DNA from: Beroe ovata
Lineage: Eukaryota; Ctenophora; Nuda; Beroida; Beroidae
Assembly (NCBI GenBank): GCA_946803715.1
Contig: CAMPET010000001.1
Span: forward strand, 1,051,637-1,072,106
Length of the DNA: 20,470 nt
Direction of reading: 5' to 3'
Each line of letters begins with the position of its first letter. Positions within the stretch are counted from its first letter, which is position 1. The position numbers and the translations under genes are program-made. The notes below the pieces were generated by a model. That model searched no databases. It had not been told where the DNA came from and saw only the letters and a list, made by a program, of their open reading frames with translations. Positions 1-13,249 of this stretch are shown one piece after another.

Positions 1-23
1 CACACACACACACACACACACAC
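1..23. repeat. (CA)n microsatellite at left edge
   Basis: The window opens with an uninterrupted CA dinucleotide run of at least 23 bp that continues past the left edge, so its full length is unknown. A second, interrupted CA/TA-rich tract lies at about 424-448. Confidence 0.95.
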
Positions 24-1127
24 AAAATACCACTATTTGTCACTGACGTAAATCAGCTAATCGATTCTGTGTAGACCTTCACTGTGTTGTGCATGTAAAA
101 CATTATTATATATGCGATATAATATACGAAATATAAAGAACATTATAATCCCTCCCCCCTCTCTTTCTCTTACTTATTGATGCTTCCACAACAGGGGCAT
201 TAGCTCAAGGGATTTTAGTTTTGGATTACACAAGAGAAAGGGAATGATATATAGCCCACAATCACGTGGAATGGTAATTGTTTTTTAATGATTCCGTCTT
301 CTTTGCCCCCACTCGTTTTAAGAAAGAGAGGCAAAATCTAGGAGTGTTTGTCTATACTATCATAATTATATGTGAGGCAAATAATATCCATGGCACATTC
401 CTTTGCAATCTCTCACTATTCACCACATACACACACATACACACACAATATGGAGGTATTTGGCAATGTTGAAAATTAGTGTGTTGAATAAAGAGAGAAC
501 ACTGTCACTTCTTCATGGACACCCAGTCCTCATTATAGTATTTGACCACGTGTCACTACCGCCCATTCTCTCAACAAGACAATTACGCCATTCAAAGAAA
601 TTGCTATTCCGCCAAAGTCTCACCCCCTTCTCTGCAATCATGGTTGAGCAAGATGTAATATTCGTCACACTCTCCCCAGCAACATATAAATCCCTGGCAT
701 GCTTCCAGCTTATTGGTCACGTTGATAATGATGTGAAAGAGGACAGATTTTCAATTATTCTAATTTCTTTGAGCTATACAAATGTAAACATCATGTATAA
801 CTAAACATTGAAGGATACAATACGATATCATAATTACTTTACGTTGGTGTGAGTAGTAAAACTTGTACGCGATTTGATTCTTCAGCTATTAAAAAGTGAC
901 ACAAATATAAAAACTGCACATTTCTAAATACATCTCACACTCAGTCACACCCTATTAAGGTGTGACAAAACCATTTGATAAGGCACAATGAATGAAACAT
1001 GTCACCAATTGTGCAATATGCAGTTAACAAGGGAAGGGTCCGAGTGTTCAAAGAAATGCCAATCAAAGTTGCATTGAGAAATGACTGGAAAGAACAAACA
1101 TAATGCTCATAACGACATGGTTCTAGC

Positions 1128-1169
1128 ATGGTTCTATCAAATTAAACTTTGGTTCTATCAAATGAAACT
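1128..1169. repeat. 21-bp tandem duplication
   Basis: Two adjacent copies share the core GGTTCTATCAAAT and differ at two positions. A shorter relative (ATGGTTCTA) lies just upstream at about 1117. It looks like a local slippage duplication in non-coding sequence. Confidence 0.8.
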
Positions 1170-1518
1170 ACCAACTGCTTATCTTGTGTCATTGCAACTG
1201 GGATATATGCGATTCTTGGAAATAATGAAAGTGCATCACAATCAAATGGCTGTGCTGTCTTCCGTCTCAATCTATTCATGAACTACCGTGAGTTCAAAGA
1301 CTCTGTCCTCATACAACAAACAGTGTTTGGTGTGAATTACGAATTACCATGAAACTAAATAACTGTTCAAAATATTGCCTATAAACATATTAAATATCAA
1401 TTTACAAAACTTTCAATTAATGAATCAGGCATGTCTGTTTATCAAAACAAAGTTCATTTGACCTTCATTATATCATTTGACCTTATGTTATGATCATTCA
1501 AAATGACAAGTCCAATAA

Positions 1519-1524
1519 TTTAAT
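1519..1524 (-). terminator. Candidate poly(A) signal of KAT6 gene
   Basis: On the minus strand this reads ATTAAA, the commonest variant of AATAAA, about 60 nt past the KAT6 stop codon. The position suits a short 3' UTR. A hexamer is weak evidence in AT-rich DNA. Confidence 0.3.
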
Positions 1525-1582
1525 AGAAAATGTTCTAATGACAATTCGGTGAAAAAAATTGGTCGCTACGATTGTCCCAACT

Positions 1583-4500
1583 CTATGAGTCTTTCGAATA
1601 AATGGAACCTGAATCAGGTGGCTTCAAACAGTCTGGAGATTTAACATATATGTTGCTGATGGAGCTGAGGAAAAGAGACGATCCCTCCTCTTCCGCCTGA
1701 TCCTCTCCGACATTACCATTGTCTTCCGAACAGGCAACACTGCCTACAGATTCTAAGATATCATCTTCACTCTCAGAGTCAGAATATACAAATGGGGCTT
1801 CCAGCTTTGCTCTCTTGGGTGTGAAAACTTTATCCGGTGATTGGTCCTTCTCAAGTAAATTTCGCTTCTTGGTTTGTCCAGGGCTCTCTGACCGATGGTC
1901 AGATGCTGCTGAAGCACCATTCTCTTTACATTCAGGCAACTCGTCGATTTGATCGTCAGTTGTAGAGTGGGGCAGTTCACAGTCGATCTCACTGTCCTCT
2001 TGTGACTTGGCTTCGTTTGATACCATATCTCTGATGTCTGAGGATGAAGATACCTCGTTGTATGAAATGGCCGGACTTGAAGGCTTTTTCTTCTCCTCTC
2101 TGATGGCGTCAGAGGGCATTTTCAAATCTTCCGAATATGATGCCCTCTTAGATCGCTTTTGATCTAACTTAGACTTCTTCTTCTGAGGAATCAACTTTGT
2201 GATTCGCTTTCCTGATTTTGGGTTGTAGATGACCGCGAATTTAACTCTTTTCTTCCTTCCAGGGGTCTTTTTCATTACAAAAGACTCAATCTCACCCTTG
2301 AGTTCATCACCAGCATATCTATACTCATCAGCATTCTCACCTGCAGGGATCCAGTTAGGATAGTACTTCGTGAAGGTGTTTATATCCTTGACATCTTCTT
2401 CTTTACATGCATCATCTAGTGGATCCAGCTGGTCGACATTTTTAACTATCTTCATTGGAGAAAGCAACATTCCCTTTCGAGGGGAATTTGAACCTTCTGT
2501 GCTCTTGCGAATCCGTTGTCTGTTCAGCCCAGAAGTAGTTGAACTAACGACTGGAGACCAAATCAAAGCATCATCATTGATCTCATGTGATTGAGATTTC
2601 GAAGCTCGCTTGAGATGGCTTGCCATCAGATTTTCATCCAGGTCAATGAAAAATGTTCTAGACTGCTCATCGAATTTAAGCAAGTCTAGGTCACTTAATG
2701 CCAACACCACATCTTCAAACAATATTCCGGTAGTGTTTGAAATATCTGGAACAAGAATATCTTCATACTTGTGGGAATTGATGTAGTGCAGCACTTTGTT
2801 CCTCCAGAAAGAGCGATAGCTGATTAAACCCAGGTCAGATAGCGGCTTTTCTGGTGTCCCAGGCCTACCTTCAAGCCTGGACAAAGTGTAACTGAAATCA
2901 ATAAGTAACTTGCCATAACCTTTGCGCTGTGTGTGAGGCAATGTCATGATGCATGACAAGTTATAGTTTTGAACACAGTTCTTCTCCTTAGAGAAGTAAC
3001 CTACTAAGTGAGAACCAAATCTATCATTTGAAGTCAGAACATAAAAGAGAAACGGTTCCACATCATAGTAGAGAGTCTTGTGATCCAGGAACATTTTAGC
3101 CAACAAACAAAGATTTCTGCAGTATTGTTTGTTCTTGGCTCCATCCACCTCAAAAAGAGATATATCATTGTGTCTGTAGATTTCATTCGCAGGTGGTTGG
3201 TGCAGATTGCATTTTGAAATATGTCTCTGTAGTGCTTCATTGCTCTTCATATATTTCAAACAGTATTCACAAAAATACAGCTTTGAAAGCTTTGAATATT
3301 CAAATGGGAGAGGAGAGCTATACCATGTTTCTAATTCAAACTGTCCAAAATCTATGAACTGTGGTGATCTTTTATGACCAAAAGTTTCTGCAGGAGATAT
3401 CTTTAATGCTCTGTTGCATGCGTGAATGATGTCATCAAAAATCCTTTTATCGTCTTCAGAAACACAAGATTCCTGCTTTTTGGTATTGCAAGAGTTGTTC
3501 TTGTCACGTTCTTTGGCTCTTGGCCCTTTCTTTTCACTGGAAAGGAATACCTTCTTTTTTATACTGTCAACCCTTTTCTGTTCGGCATTCATGATACCTT
3601 GGATAAGTTTAACATCTGACATAGGGTCAGATTCAGCATATTCCTTCTCATCTTCTTGTTCTGACTTTGATGATTTGATATCAGATAACTTGACTCTCAT
3701 TTGAATTCTGTGAGTGTCAACAGAACTTGATTCAGATGTCATTGGAGCTGCCATCTTCTTTCTTTTTCTGTGCCTTCTTTCAGATGAGTCAGTCACTTTA
3801 TCACATAGACAGCACATCCAGAAGCCAGTTGGCATGGTTGTCATAGGAGGTTGTAGGCAGTCCATATGATAACCTTTGTCACAGAAATCACAGAACAGAA
3901 GATTGTCAGCATTCCCAGACATTCTGCAGAATGAGCAAACCTTACACTCAATGCACTGCCACTGTTCAGACAAACATTGCTTTGTTAGTTCTTTTGAAAA
4001 CTTTAGACATGATGGGTGCCCACTATTTCCACAGTCAACACAGCTCAGTAACTGCTCTGGCTTCTTCTCTTTATTGCATTCACTGGTACCTAGACAAAAC
4101 CCACACACAGGTGAGGGTTCCACACCTTCAGCACAGTAAAATTGATGACCTTTCCGACTTTGTTCATCAAATTGGTCCTTGTCAACTTTTGTGAAAGGGC
4201 CATTTCTTATGAAGAGTCCATCTTGGATACCATGATTGATTGCTAACCTTAGCTGAGATGTCAAATCAGCACGAGATAAATCAAGGGCATGAGTTGTTCT
4301 GATATGCTTTTCAATTGAATTAATTTTTGAACCATGTGGACTGTTAATACTGTCAATAGCTGCTGCAACTAACATTCTCAAATCTGAACTGTTTTGAGGA
4401 GAGGTCCTTTTCAAATAATTTGCATCTTTATATGATTCTTTGCCTTTAATTCCAACAAACTTCTTGATCAGCCCTGCATTAATGGAAAGAGTCAACTCAT

Positions 4501-4657
4501 GGATTATTTTGGACTCTTCATTAAGTCCATAGTTCACTCTCATAAAATAGAAAATCCTTTCCAAGCTAGAACGTTGCTTTTCATGCCTCATCTTATTGAT
4601 TATAGAGAGAATTCTCAGAGTGTAGGTAGGGTCTGGTGATTGCTTTTGGGATGCCAT
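1583..4657 (-). CDS. KAT6: MYST-family histone acetyltransferase, KAT6 (MOZ/MORF) type
   Basis: This is the catalytic subunit of a nuclear histone H3 lysine acetyltransferase, by homology to KAT6A/KAT6B, which act with BRPF, ING5 and MEAF6. The 1,024-aa product shows two N-terminal winged-helix segments (about 5-85 and 90-160), a double PHD finger (about 185-286, from CGFCLG to CCLC, containing CGNSGHPSCLKFS), a basic/acidic linker, then the MYST domain (about 430-700). The MYST domain keeps a C2HC zinc finger (CEYCLKYM, H479, C483), the lysine corresponding to the autoacetylated one (LDHKTLYYD, K527), Cys569, the acetyl-CoA loop QRKGYG (577-582) and catalytic Glu603 in TPEKPLSDLG. The C-terminal tail is acidic and Ser/Lys-rich. 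The CDS has no intron. It is about half the length of vertebrate KAT6A and lacks an obvious Ser/Met-rich transactivation domain. I chose this ATG because the 58 codons upstream look like an intron end (CTAAT, pyrimidine tract, TTGCAG) and the WH1 homology starts right after it. Confidence 0.96.
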   Translation of the reverse strand: MASQKQSPDPTYTLRILSIINKMRHEKQRSSLERIFYFMRVNYGLNEESKIIHELTLSINAGLIKKFVGIKGKESYKDANYLKRTSPQNSSDLRMLVAAAIDSINSPHGSKINSIEKHIRTTHALDLSRADLTSQLRLAINHGIQDGLFIRNGPFTKVDKDQFDEQSRKGHQFYCAEGVEPSPVCGFCLGTSECNKEKKPEQLLSCVDCGNSGHPSCLKFSKELTKQCLSEQWQCIECKVCSFCRMSGNADNLLFCDFCDKGYHMDCLQPPMTTMPTGFWMCCLCDKVTDSSERRHRKRKKMAAPMTSESSSVDTHRIQMRVKLSDIKSSKSEQEDEKEYAESDPMSDVKLIQGIMNAEQKRVDSIKKKVFLSSEKKGPRAKERDKNNSCNTKKQESCVSEDDKRIFDDIIHACNRALKISPAETFGHKRSPQFIDFGQFELETWYSSPLPFEYSKLSKLYFCEYCLKYMKSNEALQRHISKCNLHQPPANEIYRHNDISLFEVDGAKNKQYCRNLCLLAKMFLDHKTLYYDVEPFLFYVLTSNDRFGSHLVGYFSKEKNCVQNYNLSCIMTLPHTQRKGYGKLLIDFSYTLSRLEGRPGTPEKPLSDLGLISYRSFWRNKVLHYINSHKYEDILVPDISNTTGILFEDVVLALSDLDLLKFDEQSRTFFIDLDENLMASHLKRASKSQSHEINDDALIWSPVVSSTTSGLNRQRIRKSTEGSNSPRKGMLLSPMKIVKNVDQLDPLDDACKEEDVKDINTFTKYYPNWIPAGENADEYRYAGDELKGEIESFVMKKTPGRKKRVKFAVIYNPKSGKRITKLIPQKKKSKLDQKRSKRASYSEDLKMPSDAIREEKKKPSSPAISYNEVSSSSDIRDMVSNEAKSQEDSEIDCELPHSTTDDQIDELPECKENGASAASDHRSESPGQTKKRNLLEKDQSPDKVFTPKRAKLEAPFVYSDSESEDDILESVGSVACSEDNGNVGEDQAEEEGSSLFLSSISNIYVKSPDCLKPPDSGSIYSKDS

Positions 4658-4690
4658 AATACCACCTGCAAGATAACAAGGCTCATTAGG
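4658..4690 (-). other. Probable 3' splice site in KAT6 5' leader
   Basis: Reading the minus strand towards the start codon, a branch-point-like CTAAT is followed by pyrimidine-rich sequence and TTATCTTGCAG/GTGG, ending at 4666. That leaves an 8-nt leader before the ATG. The reading frame stays open upstream, but that part would encode an unconserved hydrophobic stretch. This supports a 5' UTR intron rather than an N-terminal extension. Confidence 0.6.
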
Positions 4691-5109
4691 GCAGGATAAA
4701 GATGGGTTTGAAAAGTTTAATAAGTAGAAACAAAGATCACAGAGCAGGAATGATAGGACATTGAGATTATTCATATTATTATAATTTGGATTCCGACTAA
4801 GTACATCTAATTGAGAGAATTCCAAAATCATATCTTACACAACCTAGTCTTTGACAAAAGTATCACCACTAAAATATAAAACGTAAGATCGTAAGTATTA
4901 TTACTCATGATTATAACACATGATTGCAATGATACATTGAAGTAAAGCTAGGCTCAACAGTGCATTGTGCAATCATTTTGATGCAGTATACAGCATGGCA
5001 TAGGCGGAAAATTACAGAATGCCAAGCGTATTCATCAAGAAAAGCAATTCAATCGATATAATATACAATGACATATAATAGTAGGGGTTTTCTAGCTCCC
5101 TGTCGTCGG

Positions 5110-5460
5110 CATTTGCACCGCGCACGATCATGCCAGGGATTGAAGGATAATATCTCGCAAACGAAGCTGTTGAGAACGCGATCTTTCGTCCGCGTCGCGC
5201 GCGGTGACCTGAATTATATTCTTCAAGCGCTGCTTAATCTGCGCGCGGCTTAATCTTGCTTCCTGACCATGTCGCGCTAATAGTCGCTAACGCGCGGCGC
5301 TTGTCAGATTTAATATCTTTCCGCTGAATGTTTCTCGCGCGCGTGTGTCCCCGCGCTGCGTGACCCAAATACTCCGCGCGCGTCTCTCTACGACTTTTCA
5401 GTTCACTGAGTAGAATAGGGGCGCGCAACGTGTGCACACGCGCGTGCGGCGCACGCCTTC
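5110..5460. promoter_or_regulatory. CpG/GCGC-rich block, probable KAT6 promoter region
   Basis: Within otherwise AT-rich DNA this block carries roughly ten GCGC or GCGCGC clusters (for example TCGCGCGCGGTG, CTCGCGCGCGTG and CACACGCGCGTGCGGCGC). It lies 450-800 bp upstream of the KAT6 start and contains no conserved reading frame. Retained CpG suggests an unmethylated promoter. The promoter role is inferred from position and composition; no TATA box or initiator was assigned. Confidence 0.5.
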
Positions 5461-5546
5461 TCGATGAATAGCAATCTTACAATGCAAATGACACAACATA
5501 TGAGATATGATTATAATATCCAGTATTATAGGAGTATGACTTTAAT

Positions 5547-5590
5547 GATCTGAAACTCTGTGATCTGATCTGAACTCTGTGATCACAGAG
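5547..5590. repeat. Direct repeat ending in a 16-bp perfect palindrome
   Basis: GATCTGAAACTCTGTGATCT is followed by a near copy, GATCTGAACTCTGTGATC. The second copy runs into CTCTGTGATCACAGAG (5575-5590), which is its own reverse complement. It may be a dimer-binding site or simple duplication. Confidence 0.75.
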
Positions 5591-5842
5591 CGCATCGTGT
5601 GCACATAACGAATTAAGGATCATGTTCCCTAACGTACCCTAGCTAAACTCGAATCTGGCGTCGGTGGCAATTAAAATTGAGCTAAGAGCTTGAGTGCAGT
5701 TTATAATTGAAATCAATTAAGATGTACCAGGTATATGCTCCAGATTTTAAATTTGAACAATAAGCATAACTTATGACCCATGTCTTTCACACTCCAGGTA
5801 ACTAACTTCGTACCTTCAGGCATGTCGCCAGGGCCATGTTAT

Positions 5843-5902
5843 ACTCATAGTCATATAAGTCATATGACTATCATGAACATGACCTTGTCTATGACTATGA
5901 GT
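5843..5902. repeat. Inverted repeat, 13-bp arms, with internal palindrome
   Basis: ACTCATAGTCATA (5843-5855) is matched exactly in inverse by TATGACTATGAGT (5890-5902). The spacer contains AGTCATATGACT, itself a perfect 12-bp palindrome. The whole could fold as a cruciform or be a remnant of a small foldback element. Confidence 0.8.
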
Positions 5903-6211
5903 GTTACTGTTATATTATAACACAAAAGCCGAACTAAATAAGAATTAAATTCTAAATGTGAAAACGCAAACTTTAACATCAAGTCGAGATGGCCGCCCAG
6001 TGGGCACACATTGCGCCCCCCGATAATATTCTACTCTGTCGTCTGAAAGGTCATAGAACATCGCCCATTCACGTAGCATTCGTGAAAATTCAACTCAAGT
6101 CAGCGTCACATGATTGGGGCATGCTCATTACTATCTGGGAATGACATCATCTTGATCTATACGGTCAAATTATTTACACTCGGACTTAATTCCGCAAAAT
6201 GAGTCATATCT

Positions 6212-11502
<5,291 letters not shown>

Positions 11503-11624
11503 GACTTAGCCTAAATGGCAGAGGACTGATATTACCGATACACGTGGCACTCAATGCAATGAGCAATGTCTAAACTATAGTGGTATTCGCAATTAATGCT
11601 TCACTAGGACATTCGGCCAGGCAA

Positions 11625-11637
11625 CTTATAGACGTCA
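11625..11637 (-). promoter_or_regulatory. Candidate PRPF4B core promoter (CRE-like site plus TATA-like box)
   Basis: On the minus strand TTGACGTC is followed directly by TATAAG, about 125 nt upstream of the PRPF4B start codon. A start site about 30 nt further would leave a leader of roughly 95 nt. This is motif-based inference only, and a housekeeping gene may not depend on TATA. Confidence 0.3.
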
Positions 11638-12071
11638 ATTATTTTATTTCTACTTTCAAGTATCGTTGCCGCAAACGCCTATTATTAATATGCTTAGATA
11701 AGTCGTAACGCAAGCAAGACAGAGCAAAAGTACTCTTTGAAATCTATCATTATGCTAAAGTTAGAATTACAATCAATGAGGAGTAGTGTTCACGCAGAGC
11801 TACAATCCAAATCCATCCTAATGCACCTGTAAGATAAAGCAAGTTACAGAGATGATAGAAATGATACACACAAACACACGTTTAATTCACAATAAGTCAT
11901 AAAAGGCATAGGCCGATGAATTGAGGGCCTTGAAGAAATAATGATGACAGTTTGGGAACCTTGTCACCAATTGCTGACAATTGAATATCCAGTTGATGGC
12001 GAATGTTCAATCTTCATGGTTTACCGAAATACCACATTTCTCCCTTTCTCCCTTTCATTCTTCCCTTCTCA

Positions 12072-12079
12072 TGACGTCA
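12072..12079. promoter_or_regulatory. Perfect CRE palindrome
   Basis: TGACGTCA is the full CREB/ATF consensus, about 570 bp upstream of the PRPF4B start codon. A single 8-mer can occur by chance. Confidence 0.35.
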
Positions 12080-12657
12080 TACGGCTGGTGTCCTCTGAAG
12101 TGGTCATGTCTGTAGATCACTCTGTATCAAACAAAATCGCGCAACAAATTGACAATTTACACTTTTACATTGTTCAATATTCAACCGGACTTAGATTAAA
12201 CGTCTAAACAGAAAAGTTAACCGAAGGAATCTCAAACATGTAGAATGCAACCGTATATAATGTTCACTGCACAGAAATTGCAATGCTCATAAAAACATAT
12301 CATCATATCATTTCTTACAAGAATACAATAAAGTTTATCATCTGCTTAATTACATCGTTATCATTGGGACGATGAGTCACTACTACAAGCACCTGATTAG
12401 TTCCTTCCTGAAACAAAACGCTGGGTGAAAAAAAACATCAGGTTAGTGGTTAGTTCCATAACAAACAAGTACATTCATTATTACAAGTTCTGGCATGAAG
12501 CCCAAACCACCCATTACCCCAAAGCACCAGCAGATACCCCCCTGATCAAGTACCAGGCAGTGTTACCACGTGAATCAGGATAAGTGAGTATTCCCGGAGA
12601 TTTCACGTGTCGAGACTGGATACCAGTCGCAAATGGAGATATCCTGTGTGTGTTACT

Positions 12658-12747
12658 GTTATCAGTGTGTTAACAGCGGCTCGCCTTGTTATCAAACAGT
12701 GTTATCAGCCGGAGTAGAGTTATCAGAACACAGTTATCGGTTATCAG
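12658..12747. promoter_or_regulatory. Cluster of six GTTATC (GATA-factor) motifs
   Basis: GTTATC occurs six times in 90 bp, all in one orientation, starting at 12658, 12688, 12701, 12719, 12733 and 12740. On the minus strand five of the six read WGATAA, the GATA-factor consensus; the one at 12733 reads CGATAA. The copies do not sit at a constant spacing, so this is not a simple tandem repeat. A role as an enhancer for PRPF4B or the neighbouring gene is inferred. Confidence 0.4.
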
Positions 12748-12876
12748 TAACAACCAATCTAAAAAAGAAATGACAAATCAATAAATATTAAGATATCGAG
12801 CTATTAATTATAGTTACGTGGATTTTCTTTGGACATAACTTTTACCTAAATGCTGAAAATAATTGTTAGCCTTGTC

Positions 12877-12900
12877 GGTCAAGTGGTCAAGTGGTCAAGA
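12877..12900. repeat. Triple 8-bp tandem repeat GGTCAAGT
   Basis: Three consecutive copies, the last ending in A instead of T. The unit contains TCAAGTG, the NK-2 homeodomain consensus; a further TCAAGTG lies at about 12920. It may equally be neutral slippage. Confidence 0.75.
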
Positions 12901-13249
12901 CAGTAAGGAATCCAAAAACTTGTCAAGTGACTCACATCCCCAATCGACATAAGAAAGAACGCGATATACATTAATCGTAACAGTTACACAGCTTTAAAAT
13001 GTCAATGGATAGAATACATTTGAACAGCAGATAAAAATAAATGCATTGCCGATTGAAGTTCCCGGAGTTAAGTGCTGGAAGCAAAACCGATCCATTACCA
13101 AGGACTAGAATAACAACCGCGCAACATTAAAATGAGTTTTGGAGGATCGGCACAAATGGAATAAAAGGTATACTGTAAAACATTAAAAATTGGTACGATT
13201 GTTTCAATAAAAAGTACAAATTCAAGATATCATACCTCTAATTCACATC

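Larger units (their letters stand above)
24..1582. other. Intergenic region left of KAT6 gene
   Basis: I recognise no gene here. The open stretches on both strands are short, begin at non-ATG codons or lack recognisable protein character. Base composition is AT-rich. Visible items are a CA/TA-rich tract at 424-448, a 21-bp direct duplication at 1128-1169, and a possible polyadenylation signal for the KAT6 gene near 1519. The part next to 1582 is probably the 3' UTR of that minus-strand gene. A stretch at about 500-760 is open in two minus-strand frames at once, but neither frame resembles a known protein. Confidence 0.6.
4691..6211. other. Intergenic region between KAT6 and PRPF4B
   Basis: No coding sequence is recognised. 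The right part should include the PRPF4B 3' UTR and the left part the KAT6 leader and promoter. The region holds a CpG/GCGC-rich block (about 5110-5460), a 16-bp perfect palindrome with a neighbouring direct repeat (5547-5590) and a 13-bp inverted repeat enclosing a 12-bp palindrome (5843-5902). Confidence 0.7.
11503..13249. other. Intergenic region upstream of PRPF4B
   Basis: No convincing coding sequence is present. An 88-codon open stretch at 11941-12207 (+) has no recognisable domain. The region should contain the PRPF4B 5' leader and promoter on the left and the 3' UTR of the zinc-finger gene on the right. Notable motifs are a CRE, a GATA-motif cluster, E-boxes at about 12566 and 12604, and a triple GGTCAAGT repeat at 12877-12900. 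Confidence 0.65.

Noticed and set aside
191-260. tRNA-like start GGGGCATTAGCTCAAGGG
   Set aside because: It resembles an A box, but no B box (GGTTCGA-like), anticodon stem or matching 3' acceptor strand follows.
403-804. 133-codon plus-strand open frame
   Set aside because: It begins at TTG inside a CA/TA repeat, has no recognisable domain, and the minus strand is also open in two frames here, so it looks like chance.
1583-4657. Processed KAT6 pseudogene
   Set aside because: The frame is intact over 1,024 codons with all catalytic and zinc ligands, no poly(A) tract follows the stop, and a leader intron is likely.
4658-4831. 58-residue N-terminal extension of KAT6
   Set aside because: It contains branch-point and acceptor signals and a hydrophobic low-complexity stretch; homology begins only after the downstream Met.
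11941-12207. 88-codon plus-strand frame between PRPF4B and the zinc-finger gene
   Set aside because: No domain or homologue recognised; composition matches the surrounding non-coding DNA.
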